Source: Alphaproteobacteria bacterium (lineage in GTDB: Bacteria > Pseudomonadota > Alphaproteobacteria > Caulobacterales > Parvularculaceae). From it: 64,000 nt of DNA. Position numbers and translations under genes: made by a program. Of this stretch, positions 19,720 to 28,266 are shown in pieces. The DNA lies in assembly GCA_030433215.1 (NCBI GenBank), contig JAUIMC010000002.1, forward strand, positions 248,001 through 312,000, in the 5' to 3' direction. Within the stretch, counting starts at the first letter, position 1, and the number at the start of each line of letters is the position of its first letter. The notes under the pieces are model-generated. The model made no database searches, was not told the DNA's origin, and worked only from the letters and a program-made list of their open reading frames with translations.

Positions 19720-22590
19720 TTAGCAATCGTCGGCAGCGAGGCCGCAGCTCCAGTCAGCCCACCAGTCATCGCTCGAGCTTTCCACGGCGCCGATATAATC
19801 GACGTCGTCGAAGAACGGATCGATGGTGCCCGGCAGATCGGTGAAGGCCGTGCGCCCTGCAGCCGCCGTATCGTTGATGAAGTCGTTGATGAGGTTAATC
19901 TCGACGGAGGTGGTGTTGGTTCCGTCGTCAGTGACAGAGGCAACCGCCGCCGGCGTTTCCGGATCGTCGATGGTCAGACCGCCGGCGCCGCAATCAAACA
20001 GCGTGTTGTTGAAAGTCGGGTCGGTGCCGACGCCGTCATAGGTGGCGTCGCCATCGCCCGCGTCCTGCCAGCGGAAGCAGGCGTCTGCATCCGTCACGAC
20101 GCCGTTGATGAAGCGCCCGACATGGCCGGAGTTGATGCGGAAGGCATTGCCCGGCTCGGAAGCTTTGGTCGTGCCGAAGATCGTGAAGTTGGCGATCGTC
20201 GGATTGGTCGGCAGCGGCGCCGCCGTGCCAGTGCTCGACATTTCAAAGCCGTTGTCGCCGCGACCGTCGCGCTGTTTGACAATGATGAACTGGGCGTTGC
20301 CGTTCCAGCCATTGTCGGTGTCGAGCGAGTCGTCGTCGATGCCGGTCAGCACGATGTGCTTGAGGTCGACGGTGCCGCCGAACATTTCCATGCCGTCGTC
20401 GGAATTGTTGTGCACCTGGACATATTCGACCGTGGTGCCCGATCCAACGCCGCCGAAGGAGATGCCGTTCAGTTCGTTGCCCGAGGAAAGCGGGAAGCCG
20501 GCGAATTTGACCAGCGTGAACATCAGCGAGCCGCTGTTGTCCGTCGGCTCGTCGCCGCCATATTCAGCTTCCGGCGCAGTCACGCCTTCAATGATGTTTT
20601 CGCAATCCACCATGCCCGGCGTGCCGCCGCCTTCGCAGCGGTTGATCGGCGCGCGGCCGAGGATCACCAGACCGCCCCACTCGCCTATGGAGTCGAGACG
20701 CAGGGACGGGTTCACCGTGTCTTCCAGGTCGGCTTCAGAGGTGAAGACAACCGGGTTTTGACGCGTGCCGTTCGAGAAGATCTGCGAGCCGCGATTGATG
20801 ACCATGTAGTCCGAACCAGAGTTGCCGAAGATCGACACGCCAGGCTCGATATTAAGGGCGATGTCCACCCCGTCCGGGTCCGCGCCGTCGGCGCCGACAT
20901 CGACACCAACATCGACACGGCCGTCGAGTTCGTAGAAGTTGCCGCGGGTCAGCGTCACTTCAGAGTAAGCCGTGCCCATGGCGCCGCCGTCGAGATTGCC
21001 GGTCAGAAGGCAAACGCGGGTGCCGTTGATGTTGTCGCCGCTGTCGGTCGTGCCGTCAGGGCAGCCCGGGTCAGCAAAGACGCTAAACGTCCATCCGGTC
21101 GCCCAGTTGTTGGTTTCGGTTTCTTCCGGACCGAAGGCGCCGAGATAGTCCGTGTCTTCGAAGAATGGATCGATTGTCGTGAGATCGAAGGAGGCGTTCA
21201 TGGCCTCTTTCGTACCAGCCTGGAAGTTGGACGTGATGGTGCTGGTTTCCTGGGTGTTGTTCGATCCGTCCATGACAGCATCGACCGCCGCCAGCGTTTC
21301 CGGATCGTCAATGGTCAGCCCGCCGGTTCCGCAGTCGAACAGAACGGAGTCGAAGGCCGGGTCCGTGTTGACGCCGTCAAAGGTGTCATTGTCGTTGCCC
21401 GCATCCTGCCAGCGGAAGCATTCGTCCTCGTCGATGACGACGCCGTTCAGGAAACGCCCGATGTGGCCGGAGTTGATGCGCATGGCGTTGCCGGGTTCGG
21501 AATCTTTGGTCGAACCGACAATCGTGAAGTTGGCGATGGTCGGGTTGGTCGCCGGAGACACGCCCGTGCCGGCGCTCGACATTTCGAAACCGTTATCGCC
21601 GCGGCCGTCAATCTGTCTGGCGAGAAGGTATTGCACCTTGCCGTTCCAGCCATTGTCGGTGTCGAGCGAGTCGTCGTCGATGCCCGTCAGCACGATGTGC
21701 TTGAGGTTCACCGTGCCGCCGAACATCTCGATGCCGTCGTCGGAGTTGTTGTGCACCTGAACGTAATCGACCGTGGTGCCGGTGCCGACGCCGCCGAAGG
21801 AGATGCCGTTCAGCTCGTTGCCCGAAGAGAGCGGGAAGCCGGCGAAGCGCACCTGGAAATAGCGCAGCGTGCCGGAATTGTCCGTCGGGACGCCACCGCC
21901 ATACTGAGCTTCCGGCGCGGTCACGCCTTCGATGATGTTTTCGCAGTCAGCCATGCCCGGCGTGCCGCCGCCTTCACAGCGGTTGATCGGCGCGCGGCCG
22001 AGGATCACCAGACCGCCCCACTCGCCGATGGCGTTGACAGGATCGGCCTGCGTGCCTTCGAGATCGTCGCGGCTGGTCATCACGATCGGCGCGTTTTCTT
22101 CACCGTCCGCTTCGAGGCGCGAACCGCGGTTGACCACCATGAAGTCGCTGCCCGATTCGCCGAACAGCGTGACGCCAGGCTGAATGGTCAGCACGGCCGG
22201 ATCGCCGCCTGAACCGTCTGCGCCGACATCTTCGCCGATATTGACACGGCCGCTGATCCGATAGGCCACCGGAATGCCGTCGCCGTCATCGTCTTTGTAG
22301 GGAAGCGCAACGTTCGTGAGAATCGTGCCGGCGAGGTCGCAAACAACCTGGTCGGTGCCGGTCGAGTTAGCGCCGGAGACCGGCAGATCGAGCACCGTGC
22401 CTGCAGCAAAACCGGTGGGGCAGGAATCCGCGGATACAGCGCCGCCGCCGCCGCCGCCGCCACCGCCGCCTGGCGGGGTGCCCGGGTCGGATGCCCCAGG
22501 CGATTCGATGTCGCTGCCCTGCGTACAGGCGACCAGCGTCATGGCTGCGCCCGCAAGAAGAAACTTTTTCATGTTCGAGATTTGGCTCAT
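19720..22590 (-). CDS. Large surface-type lipoprotein with internal duplication
   Basis: A 956-residue lipoprotein: signal MKKFLLAGAAMTLVAC with the Cys at about residue 22, then a poly-glycine linker of ten residues and two long homologous halves. Each half has a parallel-beta-helix-like segment with IGEWGGLVILGRAPINRCEG (about 188 and 635), a block DNSGxL..FAGFPLSSGNELNGISFGG, and GIDDDSLDTDNGWNG. Cys pairs occur at matching places in both halves. The chosen start (MSQISN) has GGGGG 8 nt upstream; MKK at 22572 is an alternative. It shares the transcription direction of the receptor gene 75 bp downstream. Function unknown; a cell-surface or secreted partner of the receptor is plausible. Confidence 0.82.
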   Translation of the reverse strand: MSQISNMKKFLLAGAAMTLVACTQGSDIESPGASDPGTPPGGGGGGGGGGAVSADSCPTGFAAGTVLDLPVSGANSTGTDQVVCDLAGTILTNVALPYKDDDGDGIPVAYRISGRVNIGEDVGADGSGGDPAVLTIQPGVTLFGESGSDFMVVNRGSRLEADGEENAPIVMTSRDDLEGTQADPVNAIGEWGGLVILGRAPINRCEGGGTPGMADCENIIEGVTAPEAQYGGGVPTDNSGTLRYFQVRFAGFPLSSGNELNGISFGGVGTGTTVDYVQVHNNSDDGIEMFGGTVNLKHIVLTGIDDDSLDTDNGWNGKVQYLLARQIDGRGDNGFEMSSAGTGVSPATNPTIANFTIVGSTKDSEPGNAMRINSGHIGRFLNGVVIDEDECFRWQDAGNDNDTFDGVNTDPAFDSVLFDCGTGGLTIDDPETLAAVDAVMDGSNNTQETSTITSNFQAGTKEAMNASFDLTTIDPFFEDTDYLGAFGPEETETNNWATGWTFSVFADPGCPDGTTDSGDNINGTRVCLLTGNLDGGAMGTAYSEVTLTRGNFYELDGRVDVGVDVGADGADPDGVDIALNIEPGVSIFGNSGSDYMVINRGSQIFSNGTRQNPVVFTSEADLEDTVNPSLRLDSIGEWGGLVILGRAPINRCEGGGTPGMVDCENIIEGVTAPEAEYGGDEPTDNSGSLMFTLVKFAGFPLSSGNELNGISFGGVGSGTTVEYVQVHNNSDDGMEMFGGTVDLKHIVLTGIDDDSLDTDNGWNGNAQFIIVKQRDGRGDNGFEMSSTGTAAPLPTNPTIANFTIFGTTKASEPGNAFRINSGHVGRFINGVVTDADACFRWQDAGDGDATYDGVGTDPTFNNTLFDCGAGGLTIDDPETPAAVASVTDDGTNTTSVEINLINDFINDTAAAGRTAFTDLPGTIDPFFDDVDYIGAVESSSDDWWADWSCGLAADDC

Positions 22591-22914
22591 TGAAGAGACC
22601 CCCGGGGGAATGTGTTTACAAAGCAAGATCGGCGGCGCCCCACGCGCCGGACGGATTGCCGATAGAGGAGGCGTTTGACAGGCGCGTGACACGTTTATTT
22701 CAGTTCAATGACATTTGGGGGGGCGGCTGGTTAATGGCGCGCACCGGATGCGCGCTTTGACGAGCGCACCCAGCGCGCTATTGCACGCGCACCCAATGCG
22801 TCTGCCAGCCGGAAACCCATGCAAACTCATTGAATTGCGCGAAGAGGGAAATTCAGACAGATTTCTGAAGCGCGGCGCGGCTGGCTTGTGCGGCCGTTTG
22901 CGAATGAAAGCTTA
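22591..22914. other. Intergenic region between the lipoprotein gene and gspO
   Basis: A 324-bp divergent spacer containing the Pho-box-like repeat at 22675-22692. TTGACA at 22675-22680 could instead be a -35 element for the plus-strand prepilin peptidase gene, though no good -10 follows at 16-18 bp. A GC-rich stretch at 22735-22800 has several GCGC-type short repeats. No gene seen. Confidence 0.5.
22675..22692 (-). promoter_or_regulatory. Candidate Pho box upstream of the lipoprotein-TonB receptor pair
   Basis: Read on the minus strand: GTGTCAC-GCGC-CTGTCAA, two copies of a CTGTCAT-like 7-mer separated by 4 bp, the spacing of PhoB binding sites. TGTCA is conserved in both. It lies about 85 bp before the lipoprotein start, with TATCGG ten bases further on as a possible -10. 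Pattern-based only. Confidence 0.45.
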
Positions 22915-23709
22915 ATGATGACGGTCTGGGTCTTTTACATCACAGCCGCGATGCTCGGCGCCGTGCTCGGCAGTTTCCTGAATGTCGTGATCCATCGCGG
23001 TCCGACGATGTGGAATCTGATCGATGCGCCGGATCGCGGAAATCTTGTGTCTCCGCGGTCTGCATGTCCCGCCTGCGGCGCAAAGATCAGCATCGCTCAC
23101 CTTATTCCTCTTTTAAGCTACGCCATGCTCGGCGGGAAATGCGCGGCGTGCGGCGCGAGGATTTCCCTGCGTTATCCGCTGGTGGAGCTGATGGGTGCGG
23201 CGGCGGGGGTGGTCGCTCTCCTGTTGTTCGGGCTGACAGCGCAGGCCGGCCTGGCGCTCATCTTCTTTCTTTTCCTGATCGCGCTCGGCGCCATCGATCT
23301 TGAGACCGGCTATTTGCCCGACGCCCTGACGCTGCCGCTGATCGGGCTCGGGCTCGCCGCCAACGCCTTTGCGCAGTTCACGCCAATCGCGGGCGCCCTT
23401 CTGGGGGCGGTCATCGGTTATGGCGCCTTTCGTCTTATTGATATGGCCTTCACCAGACTGCGCGGCGTCGAAGGGCTCGGCCAGGGCGATGCAAAACTTC
23501 TGGCGGCGCTGGGCGCCTGGCTCGGCTGGGCGGCGCTTGCGCCCGTGGTCTTTCTCGCCGCGCTTCTCGGCCTCGCAGGGGCCGGCGCGGCGGCCCTCGG
23601 CGGGGCGAAACTCGAACGCGAAACGCCGGTGGCGTTCGGTCCGGCGCTGGCCGCCGCCGGCGCCCTCGCCATGATCGCGCGCGGCCTGCGCCTGCCCTTC
23701 TTCTTTTAA
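22915..23709 (+). CDS. gspO: Prepilin peptidase / N-methyltransferase (A24 family)
   Basis: Inner-membrane aspartic peptidase that cleaves and N-methylates the GspG-K prepilins. The 264-residue protein has the N-terminal methyltransferase-type domain with two CxxC pairs (CPAC and CAAC) and the sequence GSFLNVVIHR. The catalytic aspartates are in ALGAIDLETGYLPD and GQGDAKLLAALGAWLGW (the GxGD motif). It has about eight membrane segments. It is on the opposite strand and separated from the gsp operon by the receptor and lipoprotein genes, but is the only prepilin peptidase here. ATG at 22918 is an equally possible start. Confidence 0.93.
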   Translation: MMTVWVFYITAAMLGAVLGSFLNVVIHRGPTMWNLIDAPDRGNLVSPRSACPACGAKISIAHLIPLLSYAMLGGKCAACGARISLRYPLVELMGAAAGVVALLLFGLTAQAGLALIFFLFLIALGAIDLETGYLPDALTLPLIGLGLAANAFAQFTPIAGALLGAVIGYGAFRLIDMAFTRLRGVEGLGQGDAKLLAALGAWLGWAALAPVVFLAALLGLAGAGAAALGGAKLERETPVAFGPALAAAGALAMIARGLRLPFFF

Positions 23710-23711
23710 GC

Positions 23712-24482
23712 CTATTTTCCCTTGAAGGCCGGCTTTCTCTTCTGGAAGAGCGCGGCGACGCCTTCGGCGCAATCTTCCGTGGTGATGGCCTGGCGCTGCA
23801 GCATCGCCTCATAGGCGGCTGCATTTTTCAGCCCTTCCTGCGCGGCGGCGCGGAAGGCGCGCTTGGTCAGCCCCAGGGCGACGGGCGCGCGTTCGCTAAG
23901 CGATGCCGCCCAGTCGAGCGCGTCAGCGAGCACCGCCTCGTCCGCGACGACGCGGTTGACGAGGCCCCAGGCGACGGCCCGCGCCGCATCGACTTTCTCT
24001 GCTTCGATCGCGAGCTGATAGGCGCGGGCATAGCCGATCTCCCGGGTCAGCAAAAAAGAAAGCCCGCCGTCGGGGACGAGCCCGATATTTGAAAAAGCGC
24101 TCATCAGATAAGCGCCCTCGCCCATCACCCGTAAATCGCAGGTCAGCGCCAGCGTCATGCCGATGCCGGCGGCGGGCCCGTTGATCGCCGCGATCACCGG
24201 CTTGGGCATTGAAGAGACCGCATTGAGGAAGCCCGCATATTCCGTGTTCAGAACGTCTTCCACATTGCCCATTTCGTGAGCGGCGGAGACATCGGCCCCG
24301 GCGCAGAAGGCCCGCCCCTCTCCCGTCACCACAACGGCGCGGATCGCATCGTCGGCGGAAGCCCTGCCGACCGCCGCCGTCAGGTCCTGACGCAACTGGC
24401 GGTTAAAGGCGTTGAGCTTGTCCGGGCGGCTCAGCGTGATCAGCGCGACGCCGTCTTTCGGGCTTTCATAATTGACGGTCAT
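23712..24482 (-). CDS. Enoyl-CoA hydratase/isomerase family protein
   Basis: Crotonase-fold enzyme of 256 residues acting on CoA thioesters, probably in fatty-acid or aromatic-acid breakdown. The oxyanion-hole motifs are AFCAGADVSAA (about 60-70) and NGPAAGIGMTLAL (about 104-116). The catalytic loop reads GLVPDGGLSFLL, with Asp where many hydratases have Glu, a pattern seen in isomerase-like or PaaG/PaaB-type members. Such a change means the reaction cannot be assigned. It converges on gspO with 2 bp between stops. Confidence 0.9.
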   Translation of the reverse strand: MTVNYESPKDGVALITLSRPDKLNAFNRQLRQDLTAAVGRASADDAIRAVVVTGEGRAFCAGADVSAAHEMGNVEDVLNTEYAGFLNAVSSMPKPVIAAINGPAAGIGMTLALTCDLRVMGEGAYLMSAFSNIGLVPDGGLSFLLTREIGYARAYQLAIEAEKVDAARAVAWGLVNRVVADEAVLADALDWAASLSERAPVALGLTKRAFRAAAQEGLKNAAAYEAMLQRQAITTEDCAEGVAALFQKRKPAFKGK

Positions 24483-24603
24483 GGAACCATTATCCTTTTG
24501 ATTTCGTCCCTTTATTGCCGGCCACTATGACGCCGCGCAGGACCGATTGCAAAACGCCGATACAGTGCTAAGCCGTTGAAAAGGCCTGACTGGAGGATCC
24601 GCC

Positions 24604-26061
24604 ATGACCCACCCCGCAACCGACAGCCGTTTCTTTCGGGAACAATGCTATATCGGCGGCGAATGGCGCGGCGGCGCCAAAACGATCCCCGTGACGAACC
24701 CCGCTACGGGAGAGACCATCGGCGCCGTGCCGGATTTCGGCCGCACCGAAGCGCGCGAGGCCATCGATGCGGCGGCGGCGGCCTTCCCCGACTGGCGCGC
24801 CCGGACCGCGGAAGAGCGCGGCAAGGTCTGCCGCGCCTTTTACGAAGCGCTGATGGACAACCAGCAGACCCTTGGCGAACTCCTGACGCTGGAACAGGGC
24901 AAGCCGCTTGCCGAAGCCAAGGGCGAAGTCGCCTATGGCGCCGGCTTCTTCAAATGGTTCGCCGAAGAGGCGCTCCGCGTTTACGGCGACGTCATCCCCT
25001 CGCCCTGGACCGACAAGCGCATCATCGTGACGAAAGAGCCCGTGGGCGTCGTCTGCTCTATCACGCCCTGGAACTTTCCGAATGCGATGATCGCCCGCAA
25101 GGCCGCCGCGGCGCTCGCCGCCGGCTGCCCCATCATCGCAAAGCCCGCGAGCCAGACGCCTTATTCCGCGCTCGCCATGGGGGTCATCGCCGACGAGATC
25201 GGCCTGCCCAAAGGCGTCTTTTCGGTCATCACCGGCGAGGCTGCGCCCATTGGCGAGGAATTCTGCGAGAACCCGCAGGTGAAAAAGATCACTTTCACCG
25301 GCTCCACAAAAGTCGGCGAAGAGCTCGCCTCGAAGGCGGTCAAGACCATGAAGCGCGTCTCCATGGAGCTTGGCGGCAACGCGCCCCTGATCATTTTCGA
25401 CGACGCCGATCTCGACAAGGCGGTCGACGGCGCTGTCGCCTGCAAGTTCCGCAATGCGGGGCAGACTTGCGTGTGCGCCAACCGCATCCTCGTCCAGTCG
25501 GGCATCTATGACGCCTTCGCGGAGAAGTTCGCGAAAAAGGTCGCCGGTCTTTCCGTGGGCGACGGCCTCAAAGACGGCGTCGATCAGGGCCCGCTGATCG
25601 AAGAGAAAGCCGTCGAAAAGGTCGAACGCCATATCGCCGACGCGCTCTCGAAAGGCGCGGGCCTCCAGACCGGGGGCGAGCGCCACAAGCTCGGCGGGAC
25701 CTTCTTCCAGCCCACCGTGCTCACCGGCGTCACCCCCGACATGGTCATCGCGAAAGACGAAACCTTCGGCCCCGTGGCGCCGCTCTTCAAATTCGAAACG
25801 GAAGAAGAAGCCGCGACAATGGCGAACGACACCGAGTTCGGTCTCGCCTCCTATCTTTACACCAACGATCTCGGGCGCGCCTGGCGCATGATGGAGGCCC
25901 TCGAATACGGCATGGTCGCCATCAATGAAGGCATCCTGTCGACGCCCGTCGCGCCCTTCGGCGGCGTCAAGGAATCGGGCTTCGGGCGCGAAGGCTCCAA
26001 ATACGGGCTCGAGGATTATCTCAACATCAAATACGCGCTGTTCGGCGGGCTCGGGAAATAG
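24604..26061 (+). CDS. gabD: NAD(P)-dependent succinate-semialdehyde dehydrogenase-type aldehyde dehydrogenase
   Basis: Oxidises succinate semialdehyde to succinate, typically ending GABA or 4-hydroxybutyrate breakdown. The 485-residue protein shows SITPWNFPNAMIARK (cofactor and oxyanion region, about 153-167), FTGSTKVGEEL, the general base Glu in MELGGNAP, and the catalytic Cys in NAGQTCVCANR (second Cys nearby, as in GabD). FGGVKESGFGREGS closes the fold. A GGAGG ribosome site sits 8 nt before the ATG. No GABA transaminase gene lies nearby, so the name follows family resemblance. Confidence 0.9.
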   Translation: MTHPATDSRFFREQCYIGGEWRGGAKTIPVTNPATGETIGAVPDFGRTEAREAIDAAAAAFPDWRARTAEERGKVCRAFYEALMDNQQTLGELLTLEQGKPLAEAKGEVAYGAGFFKWFAEEALRVYGDVIPSPWTDKRIIVTKEPVGVVCSITPWNFPNAMIARKAAAALAAGCPIIAKPASQTPYSALAMGVIADEIGLPKGVFSVITGEAAPIGEEFCENPQVKKITFTGSTKVGEELASKAVKTMKRVSMELGGNAPLIIFDDADLDKAVDGAVACKFRNAGQTCVCANRILVQSGIYDAFAEKFAKKVAGLSVGDGLKDGVDQGPLIEEKAVEKVERHIADALSKGAGLQTGGERHKLGGTFFQPTVLTGVTPDMVIAKDETFGPVAPLFKFETEEEAATMANDTEFGLASYLYTNDLGRAWRMMEALEYGMVAINEGILSTPVAPFGGVKESGFGREGSKYGLEDYLNIKYALFGGLGK

Positions 26062-26240
26062 CGCCGCGCTGCGCGTGAAACATTTTACGTCAACCGGACT
26101 CCGTGTTTCGTTTAATTGGCTTATTTCCTGGCTTTCGGCCGAGTTTGGCGCCATTTGCGTAAATTGTTCCACGGGGGTTCGCCTCACTCTATCCGTTGTT
26201 ATTCCCTGCGCTGCGCAAGGAGCGCTGTTTTTCTCTCATG

Positions 26241-26312
26241 TGTCATCGCCGGGCTTGTCCCGGCGATCCAGTCAGCGTTTTTCTGGATGCCCGGGACGAG
26301 CCCGGGCATTAC
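26241..26312. repeat. BIME-like pair of inverted palindromic repeats
   Basis: Two 27-28-bp palindromes in opposite orientation: one at 26243-26270 (arms ATCGCCGGG and CCCGGCGAT), one at 26284-26310 (arms ATGCCCGGG and CCCGGGCAT), joined by about 13 bp. The second is close to the reverse complement of the first, so they form a mosaic unit like the bacterial interspersed elements common in alphaproteobacterial spacers. Transcribed, they could fold into one long hairpin. Confidence 0.75.
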
Positions 26313-26460
26313 ACACCAGAGCTGCGACTTGGACGGCAGGATAAGGCCACTTTGGAACCCGTGGATAACTACGCACCGAATGCGGGATTGGTGAAAGAAT
26401 TCACCGGATAGGATGTATTGCAACCAGGCCCTTCCCGTCATTGGGACAGCCTGACAATCT

Positions 26461-26492
26461 CCGCTCATCCCCGCGCAGGCGGGGATGAGCGG
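26461..26492. repeat. Perfect 14-bp hairpin (REP-like)
   Basis: CCGCTCATCCCCGC pairs exactly with 26479-26492 across a GCAG loop. It lies 13 bp beyond the stop of the glycosyltransferase gene. No T-run follows on either strand, so it fits a REP element better than a classical terminator, although it could protect the 3' end of the transcript. Confidence 0.7.
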
Positions 26493-26505
26493 GTGTGGTT
26501 GCCGC

Positions 26506-27726
26506 CTAAAGCCGGTGACGCTTCACGACATCAATGAAGAAATCGCCGAGCTTTTGCGCTTCCTTATCGACATCGTGCCGGTCTTCGACGCGCGCCCGGC
26601 CTTCCCGGCCTAACGCGGCGAGTTCGTCGGGCGATGCGGCAAGCGCCGCGCCCATGGCCTCAGTCAGAGCGACATCATCGCCCGCCGGGATGATCCAGCC
26701 GCAGCCTTCGTCCACGAGTTCGGGAATGCCGGCGATGTAAGTGGAGATAACCGGCCGGCCCAGCGCCAGCGCTTCCATGATCACCACTGGCAAACCTTCC
26801 GCAAAAGTCGGCAGCAAAAACGCGCGTGCGTTCTTTACCGTTTCGCGCACATCGCTGTTGGCCATCCAGCCCTTGATGATCACCTGATCACGCACGCCGC
26901 AGCGCTCGATTTCCGCCTCGATCTCGGCCCGGCTTTCGCCGTCGCCCACGAGGATAATCTTAAGGTCCGGGAACTCGCTTTTCAGCGCGGCGGCAGCGGC
27001 GGGAATCTGCGCCTGGCCTTTTTGCGGGCAAAGCCGCCCAACGCAGACAAAGGTCTGGTTGTCCGGCGGCGGCGTCGCCTCGAAATCCTCGAGATTGAGC
27101 CCGCAATGGACGATCTTGATCTTTTCGCCCATGGCGATGGACGAAAACCGGATGAGCTGCGATTTGCAGAAATGGGTGATCGCCGCAATGAAAGAGGAAT
27201 GGTCGATCTTCGCCGGAAATTCGAGCAGCGGCGCGTCCACGAGTTCGTCGGGCCCGTGCACCGTCGAACTATAGGTCGGCCCGCCCATGATCCGCGCCAG
27301 CATGGCGACGGCGGTCGAATTGGTCAGGAAATGCACATGTACATGATCGATGTGGTCGGCCGCGGCCCGCTGGCGGAAATAACAGGCCTCCATCAGATAG
27401 GCCACATGACGGACAAAGCCGCCGCGCGCGGACCTTAACAGCGACCACCAGGGCCCCAGCGCCTTCACCAAACCGCCGGTGTTGGTGATCAGTTCACGGA
27501 AGAACGCCTTGACGAGACCGCTTGCGTTGCCCGAAAGAATGTAATGGGTGCGGTCCACATCGGCGATGTCGAGGGGATCGACGAGCTCGCCGTCCCATTT
27601 CCTGACCGCATAGCGATGGATCTTCACGCCCCGCCGCTCATGGGCCTCAATCTCCCGCCGGATGAACGTCGTCGACGTCAGCGGGAAAGTGTTCATGAGA
27701 TAGGCGATGTTGATCGGCTGAGACAC
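26506..27726 (-). CDS. Glycosyltransferase family 4 protein (WcaL-like)
   Basis: Cytoplasmic GT-B glycosyltransferase of about 406 residues for polysaccharide assembly. The N-terminal domain begins INIAYLMNTFPLTSTTFIRREI, typical of colanic-acid WcaL-type enzymes. The C-terminal GT4 domain shows VGRLCPQKGQ (about 220), the acceptor/donor segment IKGWMANSDVRE, and the EX7E region FAEGLPVVIMEALALGRPVIST. The frame is open to TTG at 27753, but that codon lies in the preceding terminator; GTG at 27726 or ATG at 27696 are more likely starts. It stands alone, so the polymer made is unknown; a link to the O-ligase gene at 1809 is only a guess. Confidence 0.87.
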   Translation of the reverse strand: MSQPINIAYLMNTFPLTSTTFIRREIEAHERRGVKIHRYAVRKWDGELVDPLDIADVDRTHYILSGNASGLVKAFFRELITNTGGLVKALGPWWSLLRSARGGFVRHVAYLMEACYFRQRAAADHIDHVHVHFLTNSTAVAMLARIMGGPTYSSTVHGPDELVDAPLLEFPAKIDHSSFIAAITHFCKSQLIRFSSIAMGEKIKIVHCGLNLEDFEATPPPDNQTFVCVGRLCPQKGQAQIPAAAAALKSEFPDLKIILVGDGESRAEIEAEIERCGVRDQVIIKGWMANSDVRETVKNARAFLLPTFAEGLPVVIMEALALGRPVISTYIAGIPELVDEGCGWIIPAGDDVALTEAMGAALAASPDELAALGREGRARVEDRHDVDKEAQKLGDFFIDVVKRHRL

Positions 27727-27751
27727 GGAGTTGTTCTGGCTCTTGGTAAGC

Positions 27752-27781
27752 AAAAAGGCGCGTTTGCATTCGCGCCTTTTT
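27752..27781 (-). terminator. Rho-independent terminator after the cyclophilin pair
   Basis: Stem AAAAAGGCGCG with CGCGCCTTTTT (11 bp, 8-nt loop), flanked by A and T runs so it could work on both strands. It is 36 nt past the stop of the minus-strand cyclophilin gene and just before the glycosyltransferase gene. Confidence 0.85.
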
Positions 27782-27816
27782 GCCAGTTTCCCTTAAAGAA
27801 ATCGTTGCCTCGCGGC

Positions 27817-28266
27817 TTACGCCGCCGTGCGGAACTTGACGATCTTGGTCGGATTGGCGGGCGGCTCGCCGCGCTTGGCGGCGTCCACATGCTCCATGCC
27901 CTCGACCACCTGGCCCCAGGCCGTGTACTGGCCGTCGAGGAAGGAGGCGTCATCGAAGACGATAAAGAACTGGCTGTTGGCGCTGTTCGGGTTCTGGGCG
28001 CGGGCCATGGAGCAGACACCGCGCTGGTGGCTGACATCGTTGAACTCGGCCTTGAGGTTCGGCCGGTCGGAACCGCCGGTGCCGTCGCCGCGCGGGCAGC
28101 CCATTTGCGCCATGAAGCCGTCGATCACCCGGTGCAGCGGGATGCCGTCATAAAAGCCCTCGTCGGCAAGCTCCTTGACGCGCGCCACATGATCGGGCGC
28201 CTTGTCGGGGAAGGTTTCAATGGTCACATCGCCCGTATCGAGGGTCAGGATCAGTTTGTCGCTCAT
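27817..28266 (-). CDS. Peptidyl-prolyl cis-trans isomerase, cyclophilin type (cytoplasmic)
   Basis: Catalyses proline isomerisation during protein folding. The 149-residue protein has no signal peptide. Active-site patterns are FHRV-like PLHRVIDGFMAQMG (about 41-54), GTGGSDRPNLKAEF, SMARAQNPNSANSQFFI and the Trp-containing QYTAWGQVVEGM. The start at 28266 makes an ATGA overlap with the upstream paralogue and removes an Arg-rich N-terminal extension that is probably not translated. Confidence 0.95.
   Translation of the reverse strand: MSDKLILTLDTGDVTIETFPDKAPDHVARVKELADEGFYDGIPLHRVIDGFMAQMGCPRGDGTGGSDRPNLKAEFNDVSHQRGVCSMARAQNPNSANSQFFIVFDDASFLDGQYTAWGQVVEGMEHVDAAKRGEPPANPTKIVKFRTAA

Larger units (their letters stand above)
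26062..26505. other. Palindrome-rich intergenic region
   Basis: A 444-bp gap between convergent genes without a convincing coding frame. It holds a BIME-like pair of inverted repeats (26241-26312) and a 14-bp perfect hairpin (26461-26492), both listed separately. The sequence 26062-26200 is AT-richer than average. Confidence 0.6.

Noticed and set aside
19102-22212. A 1,036-codon open frame on the plus strand opposite the TonB receptor and lipoprotein genes
   Set aside because: It is antisense to two clear exported proteins and its translation is low-complexity Arg/Ala/Val/Asp-rich with no signal or motif. Long antisense frames are expected in GC-rich DNA.
27727-27753. Extending the glycosyltransferase to TTG at 27753
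   Set aside because: That codon is inside the stem of the cyclophilin terminator and has no ribosome site; a later start keeps the conserved N-terminus.
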